A DNA stretch of 64,000 nucleotides from Siniperca chuatsi (Eukaryota > Chordata > Actinopteri > Centrarchiformes > Sinipercidae). The notes beneath the pieces are model-generated. The model saw nothing but the letters and a program-made list of their open reading frames with translations, ran no database searches and had not been told where the DNA came from. Where the stretch lies: positions 17,694,675-17,758,674 of the forward strand of contig NC_058046.1 of NCBI RefSeq assembly GCF_020085105.1, in the 5' to 3' direction. Shown one piece after another: positions 1 to 14,700 of the stretch. Position numbers and translations under genes: made by a program. The number at the start of each line of letters is the position of its first letter. Within the stretch, counting starts at the first letter, position 1.

Positions 1-1216
1 CTGTATGTGGACCAGGGAGAGGAGCGTTAAGGGGACCTCTAATGGTGCAGCACAGCAGAGTCTTGTCAGAGGAGTGGTAATGTAATGTAGGACGCATTCC
101 TATATCTCTGTAGCATGCAGATTATCACAAAATCTGAGACTTAGAAATGGCTGCTTTTGTAAAAGATTAAAACTTTGCCAACTCATCTCATGATGAAATG
201 TCACACTGTCCAAGTGTAGTGACCCAAAAAGCAACTTTAAAATGGCACAAGCAATTAAATTCCATACCAATAAAAATAACTTAATCCCATCATAAAGCTT
301 CACATCTAATGTCATTTATCAAGATCCAGTGCACTTTAAACAACACAACATCATTACTGAGCAGAATTCTCGACCATGACACTTAAAATTTTATTTTAGA
401 CAGACTGTATCACTGTGGTTTATATCACAAGTGTCAAGGCTGCACCTCCAGTCACCGGTGGTCATAAAAAAATATTCCAACATCAACAGCTGACTCTGCT
501 GGCTTAGGTTCCCCTAAGTAGGCGCCACTGCTTCAAACATTCCTTTGCCCCCTGTCCATTAAAGCCCTCAACACTACCTAGGCTGCAATATGTATGCCAT
601 AGCTGTCCTTTTTGTTGGTGATCAAATTCCAGTATTCCTAATCAGCTAATCACACTGCTCACCTGCCGCTCACATTTCCTCATTCAAAGACTTTCCCCAC
701 AATTCTTTGCGTATCAGTGATCAAACGTTATGTAATGTTTCATCTCACTGATGCGCAAATGTCAGATATGATGTCGAAAGAGCTGCTGAGACAGGTGACT
801 GTGACCTGCTCTGCTGATTGTGTCAACCTGACCTCTCCATTTAGCAGGGCTGCATAGTTCAAATGGTTGTTTTCAAACGGTTGGCTTCTGTGCACATCCA
901 GACCTTGTGTCACACATAACCTGAGATCCTGCGATGTGGCCTGATGCAGTGATCTTACCTGCTTTCTTACCATTTCTGCTCTTTAATCTCCTGTCATTCA
1001 AGGATGAATTTATACTGACTTCTCAAAACCCCCTACATAGGGGCTGACTACATTCTACACATGAAGATTGTAGGAGTTTGCAGATCACCTGTTGTGAGAT
1101 CGTTCTGATTTGCATTTTGCATACTGACGGCTGCATTCTCTAACAAAGAAAACCTGCTGCCGCACTTCAGCACTTCAGCACTGCAAATATGTAAAAACGC
1201 TGAGCATAAGATAGAG

Positions 1217-1395
1217 TTGTAAAGTAACTAAGTGCATTTACTCAAGTAATGCACTCAACTTCAGTTTCAAAGTATCGGTACAACTCTAAAGTATTATATT
1301 CTAAAGTAAGAAGCATTTATTTTTAGTGAGACTCAAAACTTATACTTTTACTTGGCAGATGGGACATTTTATGTTTTATGTGTCTAGAGGTTTGG
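1217..1395. repeat. fragment of the AAGTGCATTTACTCAAGTA teleost repeat family
   Basis: Contains AAGTAACTAAGTGCATTTACTCAAGTA and then alternating AGTA/TACT units. It is the same family as 43503-43800 and 46458-46878. Confidence 0.6.
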
Positions 1396-2574
1396 TTTTA
1401 TTAATGTGTTTTTAAAGAAATATCACAGAAATTATTATCTCAAGTGTCTCATCATGGCTCTGTACTCTGTTTAAATACTGTACCTCGGCTACAATGTGCT
1501 ATGAAACCTAACAAATGAAATGAAAAATGTTGGGAACAATGACAAAAGACCACAAAAAATCCAGTTTGTAACCATCATGTTCATGCCACCTTTTTTATTA
1601 CCAGCAAACAAAGACAATGTATTGGGCCCTTTGGTGTCTGTCAGGTCTCATACTGCATACAACTTTTTCACTAATCATGAGTTTGGATTACTTCTTTTAT
1701 GTCAATACAAAGCCCTCAATTGTCTTTATACATTGTGCACTTTGGTTAATTGGCCAAGAAAGAAAGTATGAGGGTGAAAATACTGGCGCTATGATGTCTT
1801 CCAGCAAACAAGTCTTCAAGGCAGAAAACACACACAAAATATACAGTTTGCCACAGTGAACAGGATTAAAATGCACAAATACCTTTTATAACTAAAGGAT
1901 TTATTTATTTATTTATTTATTTTCCTTTACAGACTTGACATAAAGTAATGCTTTCTTACTACGGCTTCAAGTGCTTTTAAATGATCATTCCCCACAACAT
2001 CTCCAGTCTGTAAGTGAATCATTTAAAGTCATTTACATCCACATCTCAAGTAGTACAATATATCCAAACAGTCTCAAACAATCTCCCATTGAAAACATGA
2101 ATGAGAGCCAGTATGCAAGTTACCAGAAGCGCTAGAAAGACCTCTGCTGGTACAACTGAGAAGCATCATGTGAAAGGCATTTCACTGTAAAACAACATTA
2201 ACCATCAACACTGTATTTAGGTACTATCCTGCCAGTAGTTGTGATTTAGGATTTGAGGTTTTGCAGCTTGATTGATATTCACAATAGATTTTTTCACGAT
2301 AGATTGTGTGAAACAATCAAAAGCTCCAGAACAGCTACTTAATGGCCCTTGTTTTGTCAACTACTGTTACCAAAGTCAAGAATAAACTTTGAGGCTGCTC
2401 TGGTGTTTCTTTGGGACTGGGTTCCTTGCACCCTGATCAATGTTCTTCTCATATATTTAGTCATTTTGTTAGGAGGCCAAGCTTTAATTAAGAATAGTCT
2501 GAGCAGCAACATGTATTTTCCACTTCTTAATAAGTGAGCCTACCTGCTTTACTGAACTTCCAGAAGTCTGTGAA

Positions 2575-2735
2575 GAGTACCCGCTCCCTCTGTAGATATA
2601 AAGGGCCTATTCTAAGTTAATGAAAACACGATTCTTATTTTACAGGTGATTATACACTAATGAAAACATACTTATAAATATTATAATCCATTTCTGCCAA
2701 TAGCTCCTCTTAAATGTTACATACTGGACCTTTAA
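2575..2735. repeat. dispersed repeat ending ...CATACTGGACCTTTAAG
   Basis: The segment runs from CTGTAGATATAAAGGGC to ATGTTACATACTGGACCTTTAA. I recognise it from many teleost introns. It is noncoding and its class is uncertain. Confidence 0.5.
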
Positions 2736-2799
2736 GTTTCCTTCATCTGTGAGACCTTGAGTAGAGTGTGCACTTCAGACTAAATGATCTCACTTTAAT

Positions 2800-3050
2800 T
2801 AAAGCTAGGGCAGGTAATGTATTTCAAAGCATTTTTTGTTATATTTGTTGAAATTCTCTTTACATCCCAACAGCAATCAATAAATCAAGTGCTCTGGAAA
2901 AAAAATCCAGGCCTGTAATAAGCCCAGCCAATGAAATGACTGGATGGCCAACCTGCCTGTCTTTCTACCTGCGTGCACTGGCCGTGCACTCATTGTGCAT
3001 GAAAATGTGTTTTAGAGGAGTAGCTTAGGAGGGAGGTAAAGTCTGGGAGT
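2800..3050. repeat. dispersed repeat with AAAGCTAGGGCAGGTAATGT start
   Basis: Starts AAAGCTAGGGCAGGTAATGT and includes CTTTACATCCCAACAGCAAT and GTGCACTCATTGTGCATG. I recognise it as a teleost interspersed repeat. No coding potential. Confidence 0.5.
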
Positions 3051-5748
3051 TGAAAACACAAAATATACTAGTGCCCTTTATATTTTAATGAAGAAGAAAA
3101 GCCAACATCTTCAGAAAACAACTTTTATTTATATTTTGTTCACATGAAGAGCAACACAGTTTCAAAAGCATCTGCAGCATTTCATCCCAGTGCAAAACTA
3201 AGACAATCTGATTGGGTTTACTGCACATGTAGTACTCTACTACAATCCTCTCATCAGACCGGCCACATCATGGATTCAACAACTTTGACTGAACCCTGTA
3301 CCTGTATAACATCAGCAACTCTTGTCTCTGAAAGCTTATTGCAACTGAGTTCACATGAATCAGTTTTCCAACCAAAACATGGTAGAAAAACAAAGCCCTA
3401 GAGCCTCAATAAAGCTGATTAATTAATCTGATTGCTGGAAGCTGGAGAAAAGAGTCCTCAACTGATGACACTTTTTCACAATAAAACAATGTGATCCACA
3501 ATTAGCCAGGACATAAAAGTATAAGATGTGTAATACATTATGACAATATCTGTGAAACTATGATGGACTGGATGGAATAAGTAAATGGCAATACTGTTGA
3601 TAAGCTCCAGACAGATCTAAACTGCAATGAGGTCCTTAAAAGTAAAGTCTGACACACTCATTACTACTTTCTTTTCTCCCCAGTTTGGAATGCACAATCC
3701 TCTGTACTGTGCTCCATTATATTGCTAACCCTCATTGTTAACCTGGGGAGGGTGTAGACAGCCATGCCTTTGATACACATGGTGTCTCTTGGTGTTTTTT
3801 CACGCGCCGGGCTTCGCTTTGTCTGGTCCCCTCCTGGATCCAACCCCTCCTTACAGCCACTTTGACCAAACAGGAATCACTAGAGCAGCAACAAACACAG
3901 GACTCCTTAAAAAAGGTTTCCCACCCAGTGCAGGGCCAATTATGTTGGAACTGGAACGCACGACCGAGCCGGGGGTAACCCAGATCTCGCGTGTCGCCTT
4001 TGTGACACACTTTGGTATTCTTTTGAACAGAAAATCCTGTGACGAAGAGGCTTCAGAAGAACATAATATGACAACCAAAAACAGAGATGCAAGTCTCATG
4101 ACGATGTTAGGGATGTCCAAAGAAAATGGCTAAATCTGCAGTATATTTACTCAGTTATCCTGAATATCATGACAGCGATGGAGTGGATAAGTAAGCAGTA
4201 CTGCTTTAAATAAAGCTCAAGATGAGTGTACAACTGTATTTAAATAAAATCTTGGAACAAAAGTTGGGGAAACATGTTTAGAAATTCTCTCAATAAATAG
4301 CTAGGCTACTCTTCATTCTCAGCAAAACGGCCAGTTAACATTTGAGTAACTTTCAACCTTCTGTATTTTTATTTGGCTGATGAGCAACAGCTTACTGGAC
4401 AGATCAGTCATGCCCAATATAGATGTTCTTCTATACACTTTGTATCTTCAATATGCATATTAGCCCTTAAAACACAACAACATTCATCAGCAAATGACCT
4501 CCCTGGGGTGGCCTAAATCAAGACATACAGTAAAAGTATTTGACCAAGACTCTTGATCAATTCTATGTATACACATTTCCTCTTTACACTCTATATACAT
4601 AACACAAAGCCAATCTTAAAATGTTAAAAGTCAAGATGTTTAAAACAGTAAATCTAAAATTTACAAACACACAAGAGTTAAAGAATGAGATTGTACAGTG
4701 ACTGCACTGCAGGCTGAAAGCTATCAAAATAAAGCTTGATCCGAGCTAAACCGGGTTTATGACTGGTAGAGAGAGAAAGAAAGAAAAAATTACATTTGGC
4801 TCCAGTGTGCACTGCCTGCTCTCACCTAAGACACATTGGTTGTTGATTTAAACCTGCACTGTTGTGCAGTACGCCATCTACTATACACAGTGGGAAGGTT
4901 TTTCAGTACATTCAATTGATGCCAACACAAGTTTGGTATTTCAAGCTATCAATCAATCAACCAATTTTCGAGCCAAACCATGACTAATATAGTAAATGTT
5001 TTAGGTTGCATGAGTAACTGGAGCTCAGAATGGCAGACAGCTATTGTTCCTACACAGAAATAGGTTAGTTTTAACCTGGGAACCAGACGAATCTGCCAAG
5101 CTCACGTTTCATCTGCTCTGGCAGATATAATACGCATTTGCGAATTAGTCTGGGTTAGTTTAATGCTAAGAATAAATCCATCTCTCTAGTACCTGTAATT
5201 TCAACGTCTCTTCGCTGAGGAATCCCTGACAGCTGCATCTACATAATTATATCCGATTGTTTAGAGAAAGTCTAGGAATGACTGACAGTACATAAATAGA
5301 ATGTTATGTTGACATTCTTCATACCTGCTCTTTCGAAGTGGCCATTACACAGGTCATACAGTTAAGCGCCTGAGAGCAGGCTGAGCGAAAGGAGTGTGGG
5401 AGAAGCATGATTGTCTGCTCAGGCATGAGGTTTAGATGAGAGCTGCAGAGGAGAGGTTTGGTCGACAGCATTAAGTGTGAGGAGTGTGTGTTTGCATCTG
5501 ACAACTCCCTGTCAGACACACAATCAGAGCCACCCTGAGCTAGCAAATACAACTCACAGGACCGATCTCAGAAAATCAAACACCTTGTCCACCCAGGTAG
5601 AGCACAACCTCTGGCTTTGATTATTGCTCTGGCCTGGATAAAGGGAGTTGGAGAGACACAGTCCTACAATAGTGCAAACACTGCTGTTGTCTTGACGACA
5701 CGCCCCGGTTGCCTGTTAGTGGGGCGGAGACTGGATGGAGCGCCTGTA

Positions 5749-8700
5749 TTAGAGCCATTTTCGGAGTGTAGACAGGTTCTTGTCCATCCAGCGCTGGTTC
5801 AACCTGATGGTTTCCAAAGCTTCCTGCACGCTTCTCATCTGGGAGCCGCGCTCCTTCAGACCGGAGAAGAAACCCTGCACCTGCACAACACACACAAACA
5901 CACATTGTGGTGTTGGCCAGATCAGACAACACACTAAAAGCATTGTGTAAACAGTTAACATATCCACACAAACAAGTGCACAGACCCTCAAATACGCTGC
6001 AGCATAAATGTATTCTGTTAGAAATAAAAGCATTAACAACATACTTGATCAAGGTGTGCCTGTGTGGAGAACTGGGAGGTGGCAGACTTGATGATTGTCT
6101 GGATGGCAAAGGAGCCCACAGGGAACCTACAGCCAAAAACACAAAAGCACAGATATTGTTTCATCTTTTCATTTTTATGTGAAATAATCTTAATATGTAT
6201 TCTCAGTGATAACATGTTTGAAGCTGACAGGTACCACTTACTTATCTATGAGGCGGTCCCAGTTCTCTTGTATAAAATCCCAGACAAACAGGTAGCCAGC
6301 GAAGCCTTTACATACAGTGCTGATGACCAAAGGCAACTCCTGTGTCTGGATGATGTCCCCCTTCAGACCTGCCTTCAGAATCCTAGACAGACCGTGATAA
6401 GTGTTCTGTTTAAATGCTGTTTAGTGCATAAACAACATAACACTCACTTTGTCACTTCCATACAGCATGAGAGTTATGGCAAGAAAACAGTGCCGATTTA
6501 GTAACTGAAGCTCTCGACTGTAATCACAGTAACCAAGATGAATAAAACAATATTAACTGAATACTAAACATGGTAATGGTAACACATTTTTTTCTATGTA
6601 CAATACAGTAATATGATGAGGATGGCACCAAAGCATATGAAATCATGACGTATTGGAGTAGGAGAAAATTTCTCAATTATGGGGGAAAATGTGTCTTTGT
6701 GATCTCTATGAGTTAACATGGGCCAGTTCGGGAGCCATACATCAAAAATGTATTATTTCTTTTACATAATGACACATTTTGGTGGTCACTGAAAAACAGA
6801 CAAAAACAGGTGCAACACTGTTGATTCTGCAAATTGTATCTGTTGCACAAAATGATCTGCGACTTGACTCAAACCGACGGGATCAGACCGGAGAAGAAAC
6901 CCTGCACCTGCACAACACACACAAACACACATTGTGGTGTTGGCCAGATCAGACAACACACTAAAAGCATTGTGTAAACAGTTAACATATCCACACAAAC
7001 AAGTGCACAGACCCTCAAATACGCTGCAGCATAAATGTATTCTGTTAGAAATAAAAGCATTAACAACATACTTGATCAAGGTGTGCCTGTGTGGAGAACT
7101 GGGAGGTGGCAGACTTGATGATTGTCTGGATGGCAAAGGAGCCATCTTTGTCACCTCAAGATGAGTCCATGTTTGGTTATTTTCAAGTGTAATGTATTAA
7201 TTAATTATTAATGTATTGGTTGGATTTTGCCTCTCAGTGGACTTCACCTGAGAGCAAAATGCTTTGAACGCTTAAAACATCGCTGCTGTGTTCCGCATTG
7301 GTTTCAAGTCATGTTTCAATAAAAGTTATTTTACTTAGCACAAGTGCATTGGATTCTCCTCTCTTTCAGCTTTTAAAATGAAATTGACGTGATCAGTTGA
7401 ATATATGCTTAACAAATCATCAGTGGGGAAGGAAAGACAGTGATGCTTGATCCTAGCCAGAAGCAAACACAAACACTTACCATACTATACGCCGTGCGTC
7501 CTGAGTGGATGCTAGGCCCTGTAGCATTTTTCGTTTGTCTGCATCATAGGTGGCATTTCTGTACATGTTGAGCAAAGTCAACCAGTCTTCGGTTGACTGA
7601 GCAGCCACAGTGAATACAACTTTCTGCAGATCGCCTGAGATCCTACAGAAATATATAAAGACACAAAGTCTTTATATATGCACCAAATTTCAGTTTACTT
7701 TCTACAACTCAAATGTCAGATACCAGTTCAATCAAGTCACATTCCCCCATCCCTAAATTTGCTATCTCTAAAAAGCCAAAAAAATATACGCTATACGTAC
7801 CCTAAGGTCCCATTGGCATACTGTTTGAACAGGGCTTTTGCTTGCTGAGTGCAGTTTTCTTCATTCAGGCTACAGGCCGTCCCCAGCAGGGCTGAGCGCA
7901 GCTCCTGTTTCGACACACTCTCTTCCTCTTCCCATGTTTGTTTGTCCATCAGAGAACCAAATTGATGCAGAATATAATTCTGTCATATGCAAGAAAAATA
8001 ATCATGATTATATTAGTACACAGAAACACTACACTCAGTTAAACAGGTCACAAGAATACTTAATCTTACAAAATGACTTGAATTTTTCACAGACTTAGGA
8101 TGTTAGCTTGTATCTTAGATACCCTGATGCAACAATAACTTGTAACTAAAACGCACCAACATTTTAACTTCTTGATAAAAAATTGTAATTTCATGTGTTT
8201 TTGTTGAACATATGAAGTATTAGTGTGCATTTTGTGATTTTGTGAAATTGATGTATTTTTAATAGTGTAGTTGATTTAAAGATAGATTATACATGTAGGT
8301 AAGGTGTGAGTCTGTGATCAGTAATGGGAAAAGAATCGCTTTAGCTTTAAATTTAAGGACTTCTGAGTCAAGGTTGTGTCTGGTAAAATTCAAGAACTCA
8401 AAATTGGCATATTTGAAATGTAATTATTACTTACTGACTTTATGTTACTGTTAAATGTACCACCTTATCATAATTCCCGCATCTAAAGCATGCTGACAAA
8501 TTTCAGCAATATAAATTAAGCACTTTATAGTGCACATTGATTTTTAAAAACTTATTTTTTACTTTTGCTGATTTTCAAGACTATAGATATTATGGATGTG
8601 TTTCTGTGTATGTGTATCTTTATTCACAAAATTTATCGTGACCTAAATTTCTTAACCGAAGTGAGTGAGTGTGTGTATGTTTATGTACCTTCATGCGGGC

Positions 8701-11700
8701 CACAAGACTGTGCTCCTGTCTTTTGTCGAGCAGTCGGTAGATATCATTGAGCTGTAACAAGGCCTCTGTCACAGGAGAAGTCTCAGTTTCACTGGACATG
8801 TACTTCAACAGGTTGAAGACTTGAAGGAAGGACACACGTCCCAGTCTGTTGACAATAGAGGACAGTGAGGGAAAGGACAGAAAGGCAGAGAATGAAAGCA
8901 TTTTAAAAGTTAAATACAGGAATTGGAAAATACTCCTCTACTTCTGTTTCTCCTGTCACTGAATTAAAAAAACAACTATTTATGTTGCGCGCTATACCTG
9001 GAGAGTGCAAAGATGTTGTGTATGAGCGAGGCACGGTCCTCATGTGTAAGAACACTGACATTGCTGGACAAAGCATTTATAAGAGCAGCCCAGCCCTTGT
9101 CTCCGTAGTGGACGATGTAGAAGCCTGTGTTTCTGTAGTTCAACTTCAGCCACTTTACACTTTCTGGCAGCTTAAGAGTCTCTGAAAACACACACAAACA
9201 CATGCAGACACACACAAACATTTACCGTTTGACACAGTACCAGAGACTCTTGAGACTTGATGTTTGCAGGTTAATACTTTGTATTTTACCTGACTTGGTC
9301 TTCAGAGTGAACACCTGTTTGCACTCAGGGGCCAAACTACAGCTGTCGTTCACGTACGTCACTGGAATATTCCACAAGCTAAAGAGAGCACAAAATACAG
9401 TTAGGGTTGTGGTGTATTTCTATGGTCTCTGTGTGTAGTAATGTAACCCACCTGGAAGTACGCGTGGCATTGTCAGTCGTAAGCAGGAAGTGTTCCTGTG
9501 TGAAGGTCACCTGTTCTCCATTGCGGCTTACAGTGACCAATGGGAAGCCTTTCTGTGACGTCCATGAGCTCATCATCTCTGACACATTCTGGTGCTGCAT
9601 CGAGACTTCGACCTGAAGACAGGAAGAGAAATACAGAGTCTGTGCAGTCCAATGCTATGTTCATTGATTTTTTTAATATATGAAGATAATTGTGGGAGTG
9701 GTCTGAAACTTTGCAGCTATATTCTGAAGATTTGTGGTATAATCCAAACCCAAAGGGGAAATTAACAGAGGCAAAAAAACAAACACGTGGGATAAGCTCA
9801 AAAGGTTTACACAACTCACAGATTCCATCTAGACAATGTCTTTTATTGAATATGCCAAACCTCAACAGTCCCTATGAATTCTTATTAGCTTTTGATGTCC
9901 GCAAAATCCACTTTTCTTATTTTGCCATTTAATTAACTTTTTAATACTAACAGACTTTTGGGATTGGTAGCATTGTGGCAGACTTCCAGATGACCTGTGT
10001 GAGACTAAGCAGGTAAAAAATCAACAGGGGGAAGTAATGAGTTGGCAGACTGCCGTTAAACTGAGGGCACTGGATTCAAGCCCTTTTGACAGTAATAATG
10101 TACTGTCTGTCTGGAAAGCCAGATGGCTGACAGATTACAGAGGGAAGTTAAGTGTTAAATGTAGCCAAAGTGATAAACTACTGACATGTGCTGGCCATAG
10201 AACCAAAAAACAAAAAGGCACACACACACACACACACACACCTGTGTAAGGCTGTTCCAGAGGTCATCCGTGTCCGTGTTTAATCCACTGAACTGATTTA
10301 GGTATTGAATGATACCCTTTCTGAACTGTTGGTCGCCTGGCAGGGAGGCATTTAGCATCAGGAGTATGGACGCACCCTGGAAGACAGAGCACAAAGCACC
10401 TGTGATCAGACCCAAAACAGCACTAACTACAGTTATAACTGAGTGTAAGGTCCTGTGGAGATAAACAGCACTATATGGAAATTAAGTGAATCAATGAACA
10501 TTGCATCTATTTGTCTACATATATGTTATATATAGAAGTGTACCTTTTCATAGGAGACAGAGTCAAACATCTCTTCCACCTGTTCCGGTGTATTAACCTC
10601 TGTCGACACAGCGTGGGAGGAGTTTAGTGCATCTTTGTCCAAGGCTCTGAACCGCACAGCCAGGAACAAATTACCCTGCAAACAAACACAGGACTTACTG
10701 CTAAGGCACATAGTGAGGCACACAACTTTATATGCCTCAAAATATGTAAGGATTAATTTATGAGCCAGATGTGTGAACTTACAATGTCCAGCTGGGGCAA
10801 CACTGTCTGCAGTGACATATACTGCATGTAAGTGGCAAAGCCTTCGTTGAGCCACAGGTCATTCCACCAGCTCATAGTTACCAGGTTTCCAAACCACTGC
10901 AAACACAACATCAGAGGTAGATTAGGACCTGACTTGAGGAGCATATTTACTGTCTATGTTCCTTTCACAAACACACAGGCAAATACAACTACCTGATGAG
11001 CGAGCTCATGCGCTATGACAGAGGCAACTACTTGTTTTTCCAGAGGACAGGACTGTTTGCCCACCAGCAGGCTGGTCTCTCTGAAAGTGATGAGTCCCCA
11101 GTTCTCCATGGCTCCTGCCAGAAAGTCCGGGATAGCTACCAAGTCTGACAAAAGAGAGAGGGAGCATATCGGTATGTGTAAAAAGGGGAGAAAAGAAAGA
11201 ACAATTGGAGGAGGATAAAATAAGTGCCTGTGTGTTCTCACCTAGTTTTTTGAGGGGGTAGTTAATTTCAAAGAAGTTATTGTAAAACTCCAGCAGTTTG
11301 GAGGCTGTGTCCAGAGCATAGTCAGTGTGCTCCTTCTTCTCTGGCACAGAGTACACAGAGACCTAAAACACACAGACACAGATATAGTTATACACACATC
11401 AAGACGGTTTATCAGCAACAACACAACCTCACTGAATACTACATTTAAAAAAATGCAAGTACAGCCTGCACTGAGAGCAAAAAGGAGTCATATCTGTGCC
11501 AGACCTACCAGAGTTTCTGAGACATTTTTGCTGATGGGGGTGAAGTTAGCGACGATGAAGGCCACCAGGTAGGTGCTCATGTTGACACTGGTCTTTTCAA
11601 ACTCATCTTGCATGAAGCCATTGGGAAGTAGTGTGGTTTTAGCCTGAAACACAGCATAAGGACAATATGCTCCATACTCCAAACTAAATCCACTTTGGCA

Positions 11701-14700
11701 TCTTCTCAGACTGCTATGAAATACAGCGCTGCAAGCAAAAACCAATACATGGTCTGTTAGCTTAATTGTGCCCACGCTAAGAGCTTGTGAGTCACAGTGG
11801 GAACAGGAATGACCCTCAAGTTCCTCATAATACAGAGTGAGTGACATGACAATGTCTAGGTGGCACACATGATATTATTGGTCAGCTGCAGTTGAGAGAG
11901 CAGAGGATGAGGCTGTGCACAATGACAAAGACAAAACTCTTTTTAGGTCATAAACCTGCCATTTTGCCAGTGAACATGCCAAATTATATTTATTATATTT
12001 AATTTGGTATGTACTACCAGCCTGATGCTAATAACAACTGGCATCACGTTGAGCCTGTCAATACTCAACATCTGTGCTAACCTAGTGACGCTGAGCACAG
12101 ACACTGATAGATCCTGTTTCTAGCTTACTAAATGAAAATGATTCAATTATTATTTAACGTCCATTTACATTTTTGGTATGTTCAAAAAGAATATTTTAAA
12201 GTTTAACTTGCACTTAGAAAATAATCTGTGTCACAATACTAAAACCAACTGTAATTCAAAACTGGAATCACATCAGTGTTTTAGTTTTAAATCTCAAATT
12301 TACCTGTTAAACAATGCCAGCCCTTATATCAAATTCTCTGTAAATGCTAAAGTGGAAAAATTATGTCAACCAAATATACATTGATGGAGCCATTTAGCAC
12401 ACTAAGTGGGATGTTTCAACACTTGTTACCATACTGTAAAAATAACCCAGACTTAACTAATGTTACAGTACCTTAGGCATGTTGGAAAGAGTCATGTAGT
12501 TTGGTTTTCTGCTGATTTTAATCAGAAAGGTGGCTTTGAAAGCTGGTTCATCAAAGCAAGGAAAGGCTTTCCTAGCTGACAGTGGCTCAAACTGGGTTGC
12601 AGCTAGGACACTGGGGACAAGAGGGAGATGGGCATGATCATACTGAAATAGCAAATTAGATAAATGTTGTAAAATCAATAACAGCCTCCAATTTCAGTTT
12701 TTAATTGTTATTATTACGGCACTGCTAGTGTCTGGTCATGAGTTGAGCCAAAGGTCACAAGAATAGCTGTGAAGATACATAATCCTCTCCATACAGGCTT
12801 TTTATAAAGTCCTTACTCTGCAGCATATCTTTGAGTGCAGCCAATTAGTCAAGTGTACCTTCTCTTTCCATCTTTATCTGTGTATGAGCTGTTGTAGAAA
12901 CCATCATAGGTGTGTGAGAAGTTGGCAGAGTAATCCAGAGTCAAAACACAGTACTGGCCAGCCTTCAGCTCGTCAGAGAACTTAATAGCTATCTGCTGTG
13001 TGGGTTTGTACTCCAATACAGTCACATCACTGGCCTCCCCATCACCCAACTGGAAGAGAGAAAGCATTAGTTAACAACTAGCAGACAAGATAACAAAAGC
13101 AAAAAGTTTGAATCAATTATTTTGTTCAGGCACAAATTAAATCTTTGTATACAGTTCTGTACATCAAGGCAGGCAGGCTTTGCACATCACAGAATGTCAA
13201 TTAAATCATCTAAACTCTGTCATTACACCTTATCATTAGCACACAAGCCCCTTCCAATCCCACCTTGACGGTAGCTTTGGTAATGTTGAGATTAGCACTG
13301 TGCAGGACAATGCGCTTGGTGTTGTGAAGCACAGACATGCTGATAACAGTGCGGCCGGTGAAGGTCATATTGTCAAAGTCAGGGTTCAGGGTGAGGTCAT
13401 AGCTGAGAGGACGTATGCTACGAGGCAGCCGGAGCTGTGCCCATGGAAACAGTTCACCATTTGTGGACACAGGGTAGACTGGCTCAAAGGGAGCGGTCTG
13501 GTTCGGCTTAGGACAACCCATCTGCAGAAGGATGGAGGATTGGGGGCAGCCAGGAAAAAGGATATGACAGAGAAAAGGTAAATAATCTGACAAAAGATAT
13601 AGACATAATGTGTTGAAAGAGTCATGTTTAGCTATCTACACATGTTCACAAAACCTACCTTAACAGAAATAGTGAACATTTTTCTTACCTTGGTAAAATT
13701 GCATCCAGGTACGAAGTACAGTACCATGGTCATAGAGGCCACTATCACCAGGAACAACACACATACAACCATGGTACGCACTGAGGGTCGTGAACATGAC
13801 CTGAGACCAAAAAGAGTTTAACATTAGTTATGTTGACTAATTTACAAATACAGGGTGAAAAGGGGACAGAGGCTACGAACATAAAGCTTCAACTTTGTAC
13901 TCTGTTGCAGTACTTCTTTATCGGCATCATGCAGAAACTGAAGCTTGACTATATTTTCTGTGTAAGACTTGAGCAGGAAGTAAACTGCCATCTAAACAGT
14001 CAATGGGATAAACTGCAGCTAGTGTGAAAAAAGCCAGATCTTTTCGGAATTGTCATATAAACGGAGAACAAAATCAACCTGTTTTTTTTCTGAGTCTGAG
14101 AAAACACTCCCTTGCCTTGATTAATTGTGATGTTGCAGGTTCTATGCGAGAAAAGTCAAAGTACTATGAGGCAGGGGTGCACAATTATATTAAACAATTA
14201 TTTTGTCTAATATTGTGACAACATTTAATGGTTGCTTTTGTTGATCTGTTAATACCACTGAAAGGTTCCCTGAACAGTATTGTCGCTACGATGACTGGTT
14301 GAGTGCTTCAAAGGATTTGTCATATTACATTGAGGTGCATTAACTCCTTTCACTCCTATTCATGCTTCATTGACATTATCTGATCAGTAACCCATGATGA
14401 TTGTGCCTCTAACAATTTTTAGCATCTTACTTAACATGGATTTGCTTCTTTACTGTAGCCACAATGTTTCCGACAGGACTTCGAATGTAGCTGCAGTTTT
14501 CAGGAAATGCTTCTTTACAAATCTAAGTGCAAGCCGTTCACAAAAACCACCACAGGTTGTTTTATGATTCAATGTAAATCTTTGTCAAAGATGAGGTCAT
14601 GGAAGAAATAGATTTTTACTGAGCCCACAGAGATTACCCATGGTGCTGTACTTGCTACCATGTGTTTATTACTTCCATCTATACTTACTGGCTCAGTAAA

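Larger units (their letters stand above)
1..5748. other. lnpep downstream region (3' UTR and intergenic)
   Basis: No gene was recognised. The lnpep 3' UTR runs into this region; minus-strand polyA candidates are ATTAAA near 5159 and AATAAA at about 4368-4373. The region also holds three dispersed-repeat fragments (listed separately), a (TTTA)n run at 1901-1921 and a locally GC-rich block at 3800-4010. No exon of the mammalian neighbour LIX1 was seen. Confidence 0.5.

Noticed and set aside
5621-6142. 173-aa minus-strand open frame over the lnpep 3' exons
   Set aside because: It is a different frame running through exons 21-22 and their intron; the correct spliced frame matches LNPEP.
10030-10090. 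tRNA-like segment (GGATTCAAGCCC B box) in lnpep intron 13
   Set aside because: No convincing A box or cloverleaf; at most a degraded SINE.
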